A DNA stretch of 64,000 nt, taken from contig NZ_SAIY01000004.1 in assembly GCF_010560025.1 (NCBI RefSeq), positions 558,001 through 622,000 of the forward strand. Reading direction: 5' to 3'. Made by a program: the position numbers and the translations under genes. Within the stretch, counting starts at the first letter, position 1, and each line of letters opens with the position of its first letter. The stretch is from Verrucosispora sioxanthis. GTDB lineage: Bacteria; Actinomycetota; Actinomycetes; Mycobacteriales; Micromonosporaceae. Of this stretch, positions 7,722 to 17,919 are shown piece after piece. The notes beneath the pieces were generated by a model. That model saw nothing but the letters and a program-made list of their open reading frames with translations. It did no database searches and was not told where the DNA came from.

Positions 7722-8903
7722 ATGCGCGTGGGACCGAGCCAGGACGAGATTCGTCGACAGAATCTCGGTGCCCTGCTGCGCTACGTACACGTGCACGGTG
7801 CCACCACTCGTGCGGAACTGACCACCGCACTGGGGTTGAACCGGAGCACCATCGGCGCGCTCACCGCCGACCTCGCCGCGGCCGGCCTGGTGACTGAGGG
7901 GGCGCCGAAGGAAACCGGCCGGGCCGGACGACCGTCGTTGGTCGTCCGGCCCGAGTCGGACCGGGTCTTCGCGTACGCGTACAGCATCGAGGTGGACCGG
8001 CTGCGGGCCGCGCGGGTCGGGCTCGGCGGCGCGGTGATCGACCGCCGGGAGCTGGACCGCCCCCGCGGTCTGACCGCCGCCGAGGCCGCACCGCTGCTGG
8101 CCGGCGCGGTCAAGGAGATGCGGCAGGCGCTGCCGGAGGACGCCCTCTGCGTCGGTGCCGGGGTGGCGGTCTGCGGGATGGTCCGTCGCGACGACGGGCT
8201 GGTCCGGCTCGGTCCCACCACCGGTTGGGTGGACGAACCGATCGGCACCGCGCTCGGTACGGAACTCGGGGTCGACGTGCCGGTCACGGTCGGGAACGTG
8301 GCCGACGTGGCCGCCTTCGCCGAGCACGCCCGTGGCGCGGCGGCCGGCTGCGACAACGTCATCTACCTCTACGGCGACGTCGGCGTCGGCGCCGGGATCA
8401 TCGCCGCAGGTCGGCGGCTGACCGGGCACGGCGGCTACAGCGGCGAGGTCGGGCACATGGTGGTGGTCCGCGACGGGGCCCGGTGCGAGTGCGGCAACCG
8501 GGGATGCTGGGAGACCGAGATCGGCGAGCACGGGCTGCTCCGGGCCGCCGGCCGTTCCGACGCCCGGGGCCGGGAGGCGATGCTGGCGGTCTTCGACGCC
8601 GCCGACCGCGGGGACGCCCGGGCCCAGATCGCGGTACGCCAGGCCGGTGACTGGCTCGGCTTCGGCGTCGCCAACCTGGTGAACATCTTCAACCCGGAGA
8701 TGGTCATCTTCGGCGGCACCATGCGCGACCTCTACCTGGCCGCCGCCGCCCAGGTGCGCAGCCGGCTCAACTCCAACGGGCTGCCGGCCTGCCTTGAGCA
8801 CGTCCGGTTGCGTACGCCGAAGCTCGGCGAGGACGCTCCCCTGGTCGGTGCGGCAGAACTCGCCTTCGACCGGCTGCTTGCCGATCCGCTCGACGTCAGC
8901 TGA
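7722..8903 (+). CDS. ROK-family transcriptional regulator (XylR-like)
   Basis: The 393-residue protein combines an N-terminal winged helix-turn-helix (about 10-70; HGATTRAELTTALGLNRSTIGALTADL) with a ROK sugar-kinase-like domain. The ROK zinc site is visible: H in GEVGHMVV plus the cysteine cluster CECGNRGCWE. The glycine-rich sugar/phosphate region reads DVGVGAGIIAAG. Its place directly after the permease suggests it represses this importer and releases on binding the imported sugar or its phosphate. The start ATG at 7722 is the first residue of the conserved N-terminal region. Confidence 0.92.
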   Translation: MRVGPSQDEIRRQNLGALLRYVHVHGATTRAELTTALGLNRSTIGALTADLAAAGLVTEGAPKETGRAGRPSLVVRPESDRVFAYAYSIEVDRLRAARVGLGGAVIDRRELDRPRGLTAAEAAPLLAGAVKEMRQALPEDALCVGAGVAVCGMVRRDDGLVRLGPTTGWVDEPIGTALGTELGVDVPVTVGNVADVAAFAEHARGAAAGCDNVIYLYGDVGVGAGIIAAGRRLTGHGGYSGEVGHMVVVRDGARCECGNRGCWETEIGEHGLLRAAGRSDARGREAMLAVFDAADRGDARAQIAVRQAGDWLGFGVANLVNIFNPEMVIFGGTMRDLYLAAAAQVRSRLNSNGLPACLEHVRLRTPKLGEDAPLVGAAELAFDRLLADPLDVS

Positions 8904-9046
8904 CCTCCAGTTCCAGATTTCGCGAACCGGTTTCGCCATCCGCTGAACTGATCGGTCGCACAATCCGTACCAGGTTGCGGACGGCCGACGGGGTGCGGAC
9001 GTCCGACGCTCAACGATCGGTTCTCGTCCGAGGAGGCGCCGCAGAC

Positions 9047-9784
9047 ATGGCACCGCTGGATTCCGCTCGTCGCCGGCAGGGCAACCGGTCCCGTCGCTTG
9101 GCGGTGCTGCTCACCACGATCGTCGCAGCTCTCGTCGTCCTGCCCGGCGTGGCGCTGGCCGCGCCCGCCGCTCAGCAACTCGCCGCCGCCGACCAGGCCC
9201 TGCTCGACGGCGTGCGGCTGGCCGGTCTGTGGGAGATGCCGGCCGGGCAGATGGCCGCCGAGAAGGGCCAGTCCCGGGTGGTCCGCGAGGTCGGTGCCGA
9301 GATCGCCCGGCAGCACGAGGAGCTTGACCGGATCACCGTGGAGGCGGCCAACAAGCTGGGCGCGGTCATCCCCAACGCGCCGACCGCCGAGCAGCAGGGC
9401 TGGCTCACCGAGATGAAGGACGCCCGCGGCGCCCGCTTCGACCAGATCTTCGTCACCCGGCTCCGGGTCGCCCACGGCAAGATCTTCCCGGTCATCGGTG
9501 CGGTGCGGGCCAGCACCCGCAACGAGGTGATCAGGGACCTGGCCAACTCGGCCAACACGTTCGTCGGGGACCACATGCGGATGCTGGAGAGCACCGGCCT
9601 CGTCCGCTACGCCGAGCTGCCGCCCGCCGCACTGCCGGCACCGGGCAACGACGGCCTGCTCGCCGCCGCGCAGGCCAACACCGGCCCGCAGATCGGCGTC
9701 AGCGACACGCTCATCTGGGCGATCTTCCTCGGTGCTCTGGGCACCGGCGGCTTCCTCACGTACCGCTTGTTCCGTCGTAGCTGA
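9047..9784 (+). CDS. DUF4142 secreted/membrane-anchored protein
   Basis: The 245-residue protein has a basic N-terminus and a signal peptide (RRLAVLLTTIVAALVVLPGVALAAPA). A four-helix DUF4142 domain follows (about 45-180; LLDGVRLAGLWEMPAGQMAAEKGQSRVVREVGAEIARQHEELD), then a C-terminal transmembrane segment (VSDTLIWAIFLGALGTGGFLTYRLF) ending in RRS. The ferritin-like helical domain faces outside and is anchored by the last helix. The ATG at 9047 follows AGGAGG. It lies 17 nt upstream of the CopC-CopD fusion and is probably co-transcribed, which hints at a link to metal or envelope stress. No function has been shown for the family. Confidence 0.88.
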   Translation: MAPLDSARRRQGNRSRRLAVLLTTIVAALVVLPGVALAAPAAQQLAAADQALLDGVRLAGLWEMPAGQMAAEKGQSRVVREVGAEIARQHEELDRITVEAANKLGAVIPNAPTAEQQGWLTEMKDARGARFDQIFVTRLRVAHGKIFPVIGAVRASTRNEVIRDLANSANTFVGDHMRMLESTGLVRYAELPPAALPAPGNDGLLAAAQANTGPQIGVSDTLIWAIFLGALGTGGFLTYRLFRRS

Positions 9785-9801
9785 TCGCCACCGCCCGATC
9801 G

Positions 9802-11475
9802 ATGACCGCCCGCACCCGAGCCGCTGCCCTGCTCGGGCTGATTCTCACCGCGCTGTGCGCCGCCCTGGGTCCCGCCGGCCCGGCGGCGGCGCACGCCGTG
9901 GTGGTCGCCACCACCCCGCAGCGCGACGAGGTGCTCGGGTACGCGCCGCGCGAGGTGCTGGTGACCTTCAGCGAGACCATCGCCGTGGTCCCCGGCCGGG
10001 TGCAGGTCCTCGCCCCCGACGGCAAGCGGATCAACGTCGGCGAGCCCGAGGTCCGGGACCGGACCATCCGGATCACCCTGCGGCCCTCCGACCGTCCACT
10101 CGGCACCTACCTGGTCAGCTACCGCGTCATCTCGGCGGACAGTCATCCGGTGGCGGGCAGCTTCACCTTCGCCGCCGGAGCACCGTCGGCGACCCCGCCG
10201 GAGCCGGCCCTGGCGGAGTCCGAGTCGCCGGCCGGGGTGCTGGTCCCGGCCGCGAAGTACCTCGGATACCTGGGGCTGCTCCTGGCGGTCGGCCCGCCAC
10301 TGCTCGCGGCCACCATGTGGCCCCGCCGTCGCTCCCGTCGAGGTGCCACGGCCACCGCGCTGGTCGGGCTCGGTCTGGTTGCCGCCGGCACCCTCGGCAC
10401 CTGGGTCGGGCAGGCCGCCCAGGTGGTGGGTGCGCCGGTCGGGCAGCTCTCCCCGGCCGACCTGCGGGCCGTCGCCGACAGCGACGTCGGAGTGGTGCTG
10501 GCCGCCCGGCTGGCGCTGATCGGCCTGGCGGCGGCCCTGCTGCCGGCGGTGCTGCGGCGCGTTGGTGAGCGCTCGTCGACCGGTCGGGGCGTCGCCGGAC
10601 GAATGCGGGGTGCGGCACTGGCGGCCGTCGGCCTGGCCGGGTTCGTCACCTGGCCACTGGCCGGGCATCCGGTCGCCTCGCCGCTGCCGCCGGTGAGCAT
10701 CGCCCTGGGCACCCTGCACGTCGCGGGGGTGACCGCCTGGTTGGGCGGACTGATCGCGCTCACCGTGTTTCTGCTCCGGGGCACCCACCAGCGGGTGCTC
10801 GCCCGGATCCTGCCGGCCTGGTCCCGGCTGGCCACCCTCGCGGTGGCCTGGCTGGTCGCCGCCGGCCTCGGGCAGGCCGTCATCGAACTCGGCCGGCCCG
10901 CCGCCCTGTGGGAGAGCACGTACGGTCGCCTGCTGCTGGCCAAGGCGGTACTGCTGGCCGGGGTGCTGGCGGTGGCGGCCGGGCAGCGCCGACTGATCAG
11001 GCGACGGGTCGCGGCGGCCCGGCCCCGGTGGGTCGCCCGGGCCGCCGGCGTGGAACTCGCCGTGACGGCGGTGGTGCTGGCACTGACTGCGGTGCTGGTG
11101 CAGACCCCGCCCGGCCGGTCCGTCGGCACCGCGGCCGACGGGGTGAGCCGGGAGGGCGTCGCGCAGTCGCTCACCACCGACCTGTTCACCCTGCAGTTCG
11201 ACATCTACCCGGCGGTCGCCGGCACGACGAACAGCCTGCACGCCTACGTCTACACCCCGCAGGCGAAGGAGTTGCCGGTGGCGGAGTGGACGGTCACCGC
11301 CGCCCTGCCGGAGGCCGGCATCGAGCCGATCACCGTCGACGTCTTCGCGCTGGAGCCGCACCACGGCAGCGCCGAGATCCACTTCCCGGTCGCCGGTGAC
11401 TGGACGTTGCGGGTCAGCGCGCGGACCAGCGAGATCGACCGTTCCACCGCCACCACCACGGTGACCATCCGCTGA
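9802..11475 (+). CDS. CopC-CopD fusion, copper import/resistance membrane protein
   Basis: The 557-residue protein starts with a signal peptide cleaved before AHAVVVATTP, so the His of the CopC copper site would be at the mature N-terminus. The CopC domain (about 31-125) shows VLVTFSETIAVVPGRVQVLAPDG and SADSHPVAGSFTF, carrying the second histidine. The CopD membrane domain (about 155-430) has about eight hydrophobic segments, including the conserved HVAGVTAWLGGLIAL. A C-terminal extracellular beta domain (about 445-557) contains VFALEPHHGSAEIHFPVAGDW, resembling FixH/YtkA-like domains. The fusion is common in actinobacteria. It probably moves copper across the membrane. Confidence 0.92.
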   Translation: MTARTRAAALLGLILTALCAALGPAGPAAAHAVVVATTPQRDEVLGYAPREVLVTFSETIAVVPGRVQVLAPDGKRINVGEPEVRDRTIRITLRPSDRPLGTYLVSYRVISADSHPVAGSFTFAAGAPSATPPEPALAESESPAGVLVPAAKYLGYLGLLLAVGPPLLAATMWPRRRSRRGATATALVGLGLVAAGTLGTWVGQAAQVVGAPVGQLSPADLRAVADSDVGVVLAARLALIGLAAALLPAVLRRVGERSSTGRGVAGRMRGAALAAVGLAGFVTWPLAGHPVASPLPPVSIALGTLHVAGVTAWLGGLIALTVFLLRGTHQRVLARILPAWSRLATLAVAWLVAAGLGQAVIELGRPAALWESTYGRLLLAKAVLLAGVLAVAAGQRRLIRRRVAAARPRWVARAAGVELAVTAVVLALTAVLVQTPPGRSVGTAADGVSREGVAQSLTTDLFTLQFDIYPAVAGTTNSLHAYVYTPQAKELPVAEWTVTAALPEAGIEPITVDVFALEPHHGSAEIHFPVAGDWTLRVSARTSEIDRSTATTTVTIR

Positions 11476-11487
11476 CCCGACCCGGCG

Positions 11488-11504
11488 CGCTGAACGCCTC
11501 AGCG
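11488..11504. terminator. Short hairpin between convergent genes
   Basis: CGCTGA (11488-11493), 5-nt loop, TCAGCG (11499-11504). It lies where the copCD fusion (+) meets the small minus-strand gene, overlapping the latter's stop. It is only 6 bp, so it is a weak candidate terminator. Confidence 0.35.
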
Positions 11505-11753
11505 GTCGACCTGGGTGAAGTCCCAGGAATGCGGCTGCCGGGCGAGCAACATGACCGGCGGGTCGGGCAGCGGCCGAGGGCTGCTGCGCCACTTGGAGAT
11601 CACCACGACCCGGTGGTCGGTGGAGGAGAAGACCTCGCTGGACACGTGCAGCGGGTCGTGTTCGAACTCGGGCAGCGCGCTGTCGCAGACCCAGGTGATC
11701 AGCTCGGCGAGCGCGTACGGCTCCGCCCGCGCCTCCCACATCCGTACGATCAC
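11499..11753 (-). CDS. Conserved small protein of unknown function
   Basis: The 84-residue protein starts with GTG at 11753 (MIVRMWEARAEPYALAELITWV), preceded by a GAGGGGA site. It begins 13 nt after the tsaD stop, so it is the last gene of the tsaB-rimI-tsaD run. Its opening R-M-W-E-A-R-A and alternating hydrophobic pattern (HRVVVISKW) suggest a small alpha/beta fold, perhaps of the dimeric alpha-beta barrel kind, but no catalytic motif is visible. The function is not recognised. Confidence 0.7.
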   Translation of the reverse strand: MIVRMWEARAEPYALAELITWVCDSALPEFEHDPLHVSSEVFSSTDHRVVVISKWRSSPRPLPDPPVMLLARQPHSWDFTQVDR

Positions 11754-11765
11754 GTCGCCGTCCCC

Positions 11766-12812
11766 TCAGACGCTGACCGTGGTCAGCGGCATGGCCGAAT
11801 CCGCGGGCAGGTCGAGCCGGCTCGGTGCGACACCCGAGGCGACCAGGTGCGAGCCGAGGGCCGCCACCATCGCGCCGTTGTCCGTGCACAGGCCGGGCCG
11901 GGGCACGCGGACCCGGATGCCGTGCCGGGCGGCCCGCTGCTCGGCCATCGCCCGCAACCGTGAGTTGGCCGCCACTCCCCCGCCGATCACAAGCGTCTCG
12001 ACACCCTGGCCACGGCAGGCGTCCAGCGCCTTGTTGACGAGTACGTCGCAGACCGCCTCCTGAAAGGACGCGGCGACGTCCGGGACCGGGACCGGCTCGC
12101 CGGCCCGCTGGCGCGCCTCCACCCACCGGGCCACCGCGGTCTTCAACCCGGAGAAGGAGAAGTCGTGGCGGTGCGTGACGAGATCCTTGGCGGCGGTCAG
12201 GCCACGCGGGAAGGCGATCGCCGCCGGGTCGCCGGCCCGGGCCTCCCGGTCGATGTACGGCCCACCGGGGAAGGGCAGGCCGAGCAGCCGGGCCACCTTG
12301 TCGAACGCCTCGCCGGCCGCGTCGTCGATGGTGGCGCCCAGCGGGGTGACGCCCCGGGCCAGGTCGTCGACCAACAGCAGCGACGAGTGGCCGCCGGAGA
12401 CCAGCAGCGCGATCGCCGGCTCGGGCAGCGGGCCGTGCTCCAGCGTGTCCACGGCGACGTGCGCGGCGAGATGGTTGACCCCGTAGACCGGCTTTTCGGC
12501 GGCGACCGCGTACCCCTTGGCCGCAGCCACCCCGACCAGCAGCGCCCCGGCCAGACCGGGGCCGGCGGTGACCGCGATCGCGTCGATGTCGGCGAGCGTC
12601 ACCCCCGCCTCGGTCAGCGCCCGCCGCATCGTCGGCACAATGGCCTCCAGGTGCGCCCGGCTGGCCACCTCCGGCACCACCCCACCGAATCGGGCGTGCT
12701 GGTCCACGCTCGACGCGAGCGCGTCGGCGAGCAGGGTGTGCCCGCGCACGACACCGACGCCGGTCTCGTCGCACGAGGTCTCGATGCCGAGGATCAGTGG
12801 TTCGTCAGCCAT
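11766..12812 (-). CDS. tsaD: tRNA N6-threonylcarbamoyladenosine transferase TsaD
   Basis: The 348-residue ASKHA-fold enzyme transfers the threonylcarbamoyl group from TC-AMP to A37 of ANN-decoding tRNAs (t6A), together with TsaB and TsaE. Seen in the sequence are [14 protein letters not shown] at the N-terminus, the metal-binding HLAAHVAV (H-x3-H), the [14 protein letters not shown] and [21 protein letters not shown] blocks, FSGLKTA, and [11 protein letters not shown] near the end. The ATG at 12812 gives the standard N-terminus [16 protein letters not shown]. It follows rimI by 8 nt. Length and motifs are complete. Confidence 0.97.
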   Translation of the reverse strand: MADEPLILGIETSCDETGVGVVRGHTLLADALASSVDQHARFGGVVPEVASRAHLEAIVPTMRRALTEAGVTLADIDAIAVTAGPGLAGALLVGVAAAKGYAVAAEKPVYGVNHLAAHVAVDTLEHGPLPEPAIALLVSGGHSSLLLVDDLARGVTPLGATIDDAAGEAFDKVARLLGLPFPGGPYIDREARAGDPAAIAFPRGLTAAKDLVTHRHDFSFSGLKTAVARWVEARQRAGEPVPVPDVAASFQEAVCDVLVNKALDACRGQGVETLVIGGGVAANSRLRAMAEQRAARHGIRVRVPRPGLCTDNGAMVAALGSHLVASGVAPSRLDLPADSAMPLTTVSV

Positions 12813-12820
12813 GGCAGGTC

Positions 12821-13300
12821 TCAGTCCTGGGTGCGCTGCATGACCAGCGCGTCGGTGTTGCTCGGTTGGTAGTAGCCGCGCCGCACGCCGATCGGCTCGA
12901 AACCGTATGTCGCGTAGAGCCGCTGGGCCGGTCCGTTGTCGGCGGCGACCTCCAGCAGCACGGCGCGTACCCCGAGCCGGGTGGTCTCGGCGAGCAACGC
13001 CTCCAGCAGCAGCCGGCCGATCCCCCGGCGCTGGGCGTCCCGCCGGACCGCGATGTTCTGCACCCATGCCTCGTCGGGCGGAGCGACCGCGAGCCCGGCG
13101 TAACCGAGCACCGCGCCCTCGCCGTCGGTCGCGACCCGGTAGAAATGCCCGTGGGCCAACTCGTTCCAGAACATCGGTGCCGACCACTGCTCGGCACCGA
13201 AGAGGTCCGCCTCGATCGACAACACCTCGTCGATGTGCCACCAGCGGAACCGGCCGAGTCGCACCTCACTCACCACAAGACCGCTCTGCCCGCGGCTCAC
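12821..13300 (-). CDS. rimI: Ribosomal-protein-S18-alanine N-acetyltransferase RimI (GNAT)
   Basis: The 159-residue GNAT enzyme acetylates the N-terminal alanine of ribosomal protein S18 or other N-termini. Motif A for acetyl-CoA is visible as [24 protein letters not shown], preceded by [17 protein letters not shown] and followed by [29 protein letters not shown]. The GTG at 13300 overlaps the tsaB stop (GTGA); a second GTG at 13276 (VVSEVRLG) would also fit. The tsaB-rimI-tsaD order is the usual bacterial arrangement. Confidence 0.94.
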   Translation of the reverse strand: MSRGQSGLVVSEVRLGRFRWWHIDEVLSIEADLFGAEQWSAPMFWNELAHGHFYRVATDGEGAVLGYAGLAVAPPDEAWVQNIAVRRDAQRRGIGRLLLEALLAETTRLGVRAVLLEVAADNGPAQRLYATYGFEPIGVRRGYYQPSNTDALVMQRTQD

Positions 13301-13970
13301 GGCAGGACCGGTTTGCGCGCGGTCGCCGCCACCGCGTCCGGGCGACGCAGGTAGAGCGGCGTCAACGGATCACCGGGCGCGCCGGTGCGGATCCGCTCGG
13401 CGGCCAGGGTGGCCAGCGCGGTCGCGTCCGGGTAGCGCGGCTCGGGTCGCAGCGGCAGCCCGAGGCATCGGCGTACCGGTGTGCGCCGTCGCCGACCGCG
13501 ACGGTGACGGCCAACGCGCGGGCCCGCTCGGCGGCTACCGCGGGCGCGCCGACCTCCGGCCCGACCAGGCGCTGGCCGGCACCGTCGTAAACCGCCCAGT
13601 AAATCTCCCGGCGCCGCGCGTCGTCGCCGCCAGCACCGGCTCGCCGGCCGCCGCCGGGTGGCCGATCGCGTCGAGCGAGCAGACACCGTACGCGGGAATG
13701 TCGAGCACCTGGGACATGGTGGCGGCGGTGACCAGCCCACCCGCAGCCCGGTGAACGGCCCCGGGCCGACCCCGGCGACGATCGCGTGCAGGTCGGCCGG
13801 CCTGGCGCGACGTCGGCGAGCACCGCGTCGACCTGCGGGGCGAGCAGTTCGCCGTGCGCCCGAGCGTCGACGGTGCACCGGTGCGCCCGGATCGTGACGC
13901 CGCTCGCGGTGACCTCGACGAGCGCCGCGGTCACCGCCGGGGTCGAGCTGTCCACCACCAGTACGAGCAC
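13297..13970 (-). pseudogene. tsaB: TsaB (t6A biosynthesis), reading frame broken four times
   Basis: TsaB is the inactive-homologue scaffold of TsaD needed for t6A synthesis. The family protein can be read only by stitching frames. VLVLVVDSSTPAVTAALVE...HGELLAPQVDAVLADVAPG is followed by ADLHAIVAGVGPGPFTGLRVG, then MSQVLDIPAYGVCSLDAIGHPAAAGEPVLAAT. Then come ARRREIYWAVYDGAGQRL...GDGAHRYAD and finally LGLPLRPEPRYPDATALATLAAERI to the stop. Breaks fall near 13800, 13740, 13620 and 13465; each is explained by one missing base, two of them in short C or G runs. Adding four bases to the 674-nt span gives exactly 226 codons, a normal TsaB. The GTG start at 13970 and the GTGA overlap with rimI are intact. 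Since TsaB is generally essential, sequence errors are the likelier cause. Confidence 0.85.
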
Positions 13971-14050
13971 AATGACCCAGCCTAGCCGTATCGCCTTTGG
14001 CCCCTGAACGCCCGCCCGCCATAGCCGCCGGGTCGTGGTTCTCACGGAGG

Positions 14051-14084
14051 TTCGGGGCCAGGCGCGTCAGCGCCTGGCCCCGAA
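14051..14084 (-). terminator. Terminator of the xylanase gene
   Basis: TTCGGGGCCAGGCGC (14051-14065), loop GTCA, GCGCCTGGCCCCGAA (14070-14084): a perfect 15-bp stem starting 9 nt past the xylanase stop codon. This strongly supports a separate transcript for the xylanase rather than read-through into tsaB. Confidence 0.88.
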
Positions 14085-14092
14085 TCGACCGA

Positions 14093-15568
<1,476 letters not shown>

Positions 15569-16270
15569 TCAGCCGGCCGAGCGCTCCCAGTCGATGGTGG
15601 GCAGGCCGGCGTCGGCGAGCGCCTTGTTGGCGGCGCTGAACGGGCGGCTGCCGAGAAAACCGCGCGGGTTCATCGGGCTGGGGTGCCCGGCCTCCAGGAC
15701 CACGTGCTGCGGGTTGCCGACCAGCGCCGCCTTCTTGCGGGCGTACCCGCCCCAGAGCAGGAACACCACCCGCGACTCCAGCGCGTCGAGGGCCCGGATG
15801 GTCGCGTCGGTGAACTCCTCCCAGCCCCGGTTGGCGTGTGACCCGGGGGCGCCCTGCCGCACGGTCAGCACCGAGTTGAGCAGCAGCACACCCTGTGCCG
15901 CCCAGCCGTCGAGGTTGCCGCTGCCCGGCTTCGGCACGCCCAGATCCTCGCCCAGCTCCTTGAAGACGTTGCGCAGCGACGGCGGCACCGACACCCCCTC
16001 GCGCACGCTGAAGCTGAGCCCGTGGGCCTGGCCGGCGCGGTGGTAGGGATCCTGCCCGAGGATCAGCACCCGGCAGGCCGACGGCGGGCAGAGCCGGAAG
16101 GCCGAGAACAGGTCCTCCACCGGTGGGAAGACCGGGCCGGCCACGTACTCCGCGGCGACGAACTCGCTCAACGCGGACATCCGCGCCGGGTCGAGATGAG
16201 GCGTCAGCACCGCCCGCCACTCGTCGGGGAGCAGCGCCAGCAGGTCGAGAGCGGGGGTGTCGTCGGGCAT
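15569..16270 (-). CDS. ung: Uracil-DNA glycosylase family 1
   Basis: The 233-residue enzyme removes uracil from DNA to start base-excision repair. Catalytic motif GQDPYH is present (Asp74 as the water-activating base), along with the LLLNSVLTVRQGAPGSHANRGWEEFT block and the second catalytic motif HPSPMNPRGFLG, whose histidine stabilises the flipped base. The ATG at 16270 follows GAGAGG. A GTG at 16315 would add 15 residues with no support. It sits between tsaE and the xylanase. Confidence 0.95.
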   Translation of the reverse strand: MPDDTPALDLLALLPDEWRAVLTPHLDPARMSALSEFVAAEYVAGPVFPPVEDLFSAFRLCPPSACRVLILGQDPYHRAGQAHGLSFSVREGVSVPPSLRNVFKELGEDLGVPKPGSGNLDGWAAQGVLLLNSVLTVRQGAPGSHANRGWEEFTDATIRALDALESRVVFLLWGGYARKKAALVGNPQHVVLEAGHPSPMNPRGFLGSRPFSAANKALADAGLPTIDWERSAG

Positions 16271-16330
16271 CGGCAACCTCTCACCGGTCGGAACGTCTGC
16301 GGGCACTGTAGGCACCGGGTACGACAGCGC

Positions 16331-16819
16331 TCAGCCCCGGGCGGCGAGGGCACCGAGACGCTGCGCCCAGTCGCCGCCGACCGGCTCCAGCTCCGCCGTG
16401 CGGGTGTCGTCGTCGTGCCGGTGCAGGCGGACCCGCAGGTGCGCGTCGGCCAGTTGCTCGACCAGGCCCTCGCCCCACTCGACCACGGTCACCGACTCGT
16501 CGACGGAGGCGTCCAGGTCGAGGTCGTCGATCTCGGCCCGGGGATCCGCCGCGTCGCCCAGCCGGTACGCGTCGGCGTGCACCAACGCCACACCCCGTCC
16601 GCTCGTCGGGTCCGGACGGTGCACCCGGGCGATCACGAAGGTCGGTGAGGTGATGTCACCGAGCACCCCCAGGCCGGCGCCGATTCCCCGGGTCAGCACC
16701 GTCTTGCCGGCACCCAACGGGCCGGTGAGCAGCACCAGGTCACCGGGGCGCAGCAACCCGGCCAGCCGTTGCCCGAAGGCGTGCGTGTCCGCGGCCGTCG
16801 GCAGCACGAACCCGGTCAC
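16331..16819 (-). CDS. tsaE: tRNA threonylcarbamoyladenosine biosynthesis ATPase TsaE
   Basis: The 162-residue P-loop ATPase is the third member of the t6A complex with TsaB and TsaD. Walker A GPLGAGKT is at residues 33-40, followed by LTRGIGAGLGVLGDITSPTFVIA, HADAYRLGDAADP and the Walker B-like VVEWGEGL. It starts with GTG at 16819, overlapping the hydrolase stop (GTGA), so it is translated from the alr-hydrolase-tsaE transcript. Here tsaE and tsaB are separated by ung and the xylanase. Confidence 0.94.
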   Translation of the reverse strand: MTGFVLPTAADTHAFGQRLAGLLRPGDLVLLTGPLGAGKTVLTRGIGAGLGVLGDITSPTFVIARVHRPDPTSGRGVALVHADAYRLGDAADPRAEIDDLDLDASVDESVTVVEWGEGLVEQLADAHLRVRLHRHDDDTRTAELEPVGGDWAQRLGALAARG

Positions 16820-17919
16820 GGGCCGTCCCGCCCGCAGCTGTCGAGGAAGCGGAGCAACGCGGCGTTCACCTCGTCGGCGTGCTCGAGCATCACCACATGA
16901 CCGCTGTCGGGGATCCTGACGAACTCGGCGTGCGGCAGCCGCCGGACGATCTCCTCCGAGTGGGTCAGCGGTGTGATCATGTCCTTGTCTCCGACGATCA
17001 CCAGCACCGGCGTGCCGGCCAGCGCGGCCAGCGCCGGGAACCGGGAGTGGGTCGCCAGGGTACGCAGGTAGCGGGTCACCGTGTCGGCGGAGGTGCGGGA
17101 GTTCATCTCCTCCACGTAGGACACCAGTGCCGGGCTGGGCGACCGGGTGCCGAAGCCGTACCTGCGGGTCAGCAACCAGGCCACGTTCGTGGTCGAGCGG
17201 CGGGCCCGGTCGATGACCGCCCCGCCGTACCGGGTGACGTTGCCCGCCATGTAGAGCACCGGCGCACCCACCCGGCCCAGCAGGGCGGGCGCGACCAGCT
17301 TCGTCTCCGCCAGCAGCCCGCCCGAGGTGGCCATCAGGACGGTACCCACCACCCGGTCGCCGAACATCTCCGGATACAGCTCGGCCAGGGCCATGATGGT
17401 CATGCCACCCATCGAGTGACCGACGAGCACCAGGGGCCCCTCCGGAGCCGCCTCGTCGATCACCCGGCGCAGCGTACGGCCGAGGGCGGTCAGGTCGTAC
17501 TCGCCGCTCTCCAGTCGCCCCGACCGGCCGTGCCCCGGCTGGTCGTACGCGACGATCCGGTGCTCACCCCGCTCGGCGAGCAGCTTGCGTTGGAAGTGGA
17601 AGGTGCCCATGTCCAGGCAAAAGCCGTGCACCAGCAGCACGGTCGGGTTGCCGTCGACCGGCCGGGTCGGCTCGACCACCTCGACGTGGATGTCGGTGCC
17701 GTCGGGCATCTCCAGCCGGTACGCCTCGTCGTACCGCTGGTCGCCGAAGACCTCGTCGGCGTACGCGTCGGTGGGGTCCGCCTTCAGCCGACGGACCAGG
17801 GCGCGTTCCGTGGCGACCCCGGCGGCCAGCCCGGCCGCGGCCACCCCCAGCGCCGCACCGACCAGTCCGGCGGCCTTTCCGGCGGTGGTCCGGGGGCGTG
17901 GGATGCGCAGACCGGTCAT
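16816..17919 (-). CDS. Membrane-anchored alpha/beta hydrolase
   Basis: The 367-residue protein has an N-terminal hydrophobic segment (about residues 15-36, GKAAGLVGAALGVAAAGLAAGVA), probably an anchor. A canonical alpha/beta-hydrolase domain follows: oxyanion HGFCLDMGTFHFQR, RIVAYDQPGHGRSG, nucleophile elbow GHSMGGM, acid in VIVGDKDMITP and base in SGHVVMLEH. It overlaps alr by four bases (ATGA) and tsaE by four (GTGA). This alr-hydrolase-tsaE order recurs in actinobacteria. The substrate is unknown; a lipid or ester near the envelope is plausible. Confidence 0.9.
   Translation of the reverse strand: MTGLRIPRPRTTAGKAAGLVGAALGVAAAGLAAGVATERALVRRLKADPTDAYADEVFGDQRYDEAYRLEMPDGTDIHVEVVEPTRPVDGNPTVLLVHGFCLDMGTFHFQRKLLAERGEHRIVAYDQPGHGRSGRLESGEYDLTALGRTLRRVIDEAAPEGPLVLVGHSMGGMTIMALAELYPEMFGDRVVGTVLMATSGGLLAETKLVAPALLGRVGAPVLYMAGNVTRYGGAVIDRARRSTTNVAWLLTRRYGFGTRSPSPALVSYVEEMNSRTSADTVTRYLRTLATHSRFPALAALAGTPVLVIVGDKDMITPLTHSEEIVRRLPHAEFVRIPDSGHVVMLEHADEVNAALLRFLDSCGRDGP

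Noticed and set aside
9607..12774. 1055-residue minus-strand open frame opposite copCD and tsaD
   Set aside because: Low-complexity Gly/Arg-rich translation; the real genes copCD (+) and tsaD (another minus frame) explain the region.
15569..16315. ung starting at GTG 16315
   Set aside because: The extra residues have no homology-like pattern, and the ATG at 16270 has its own ribosome site.
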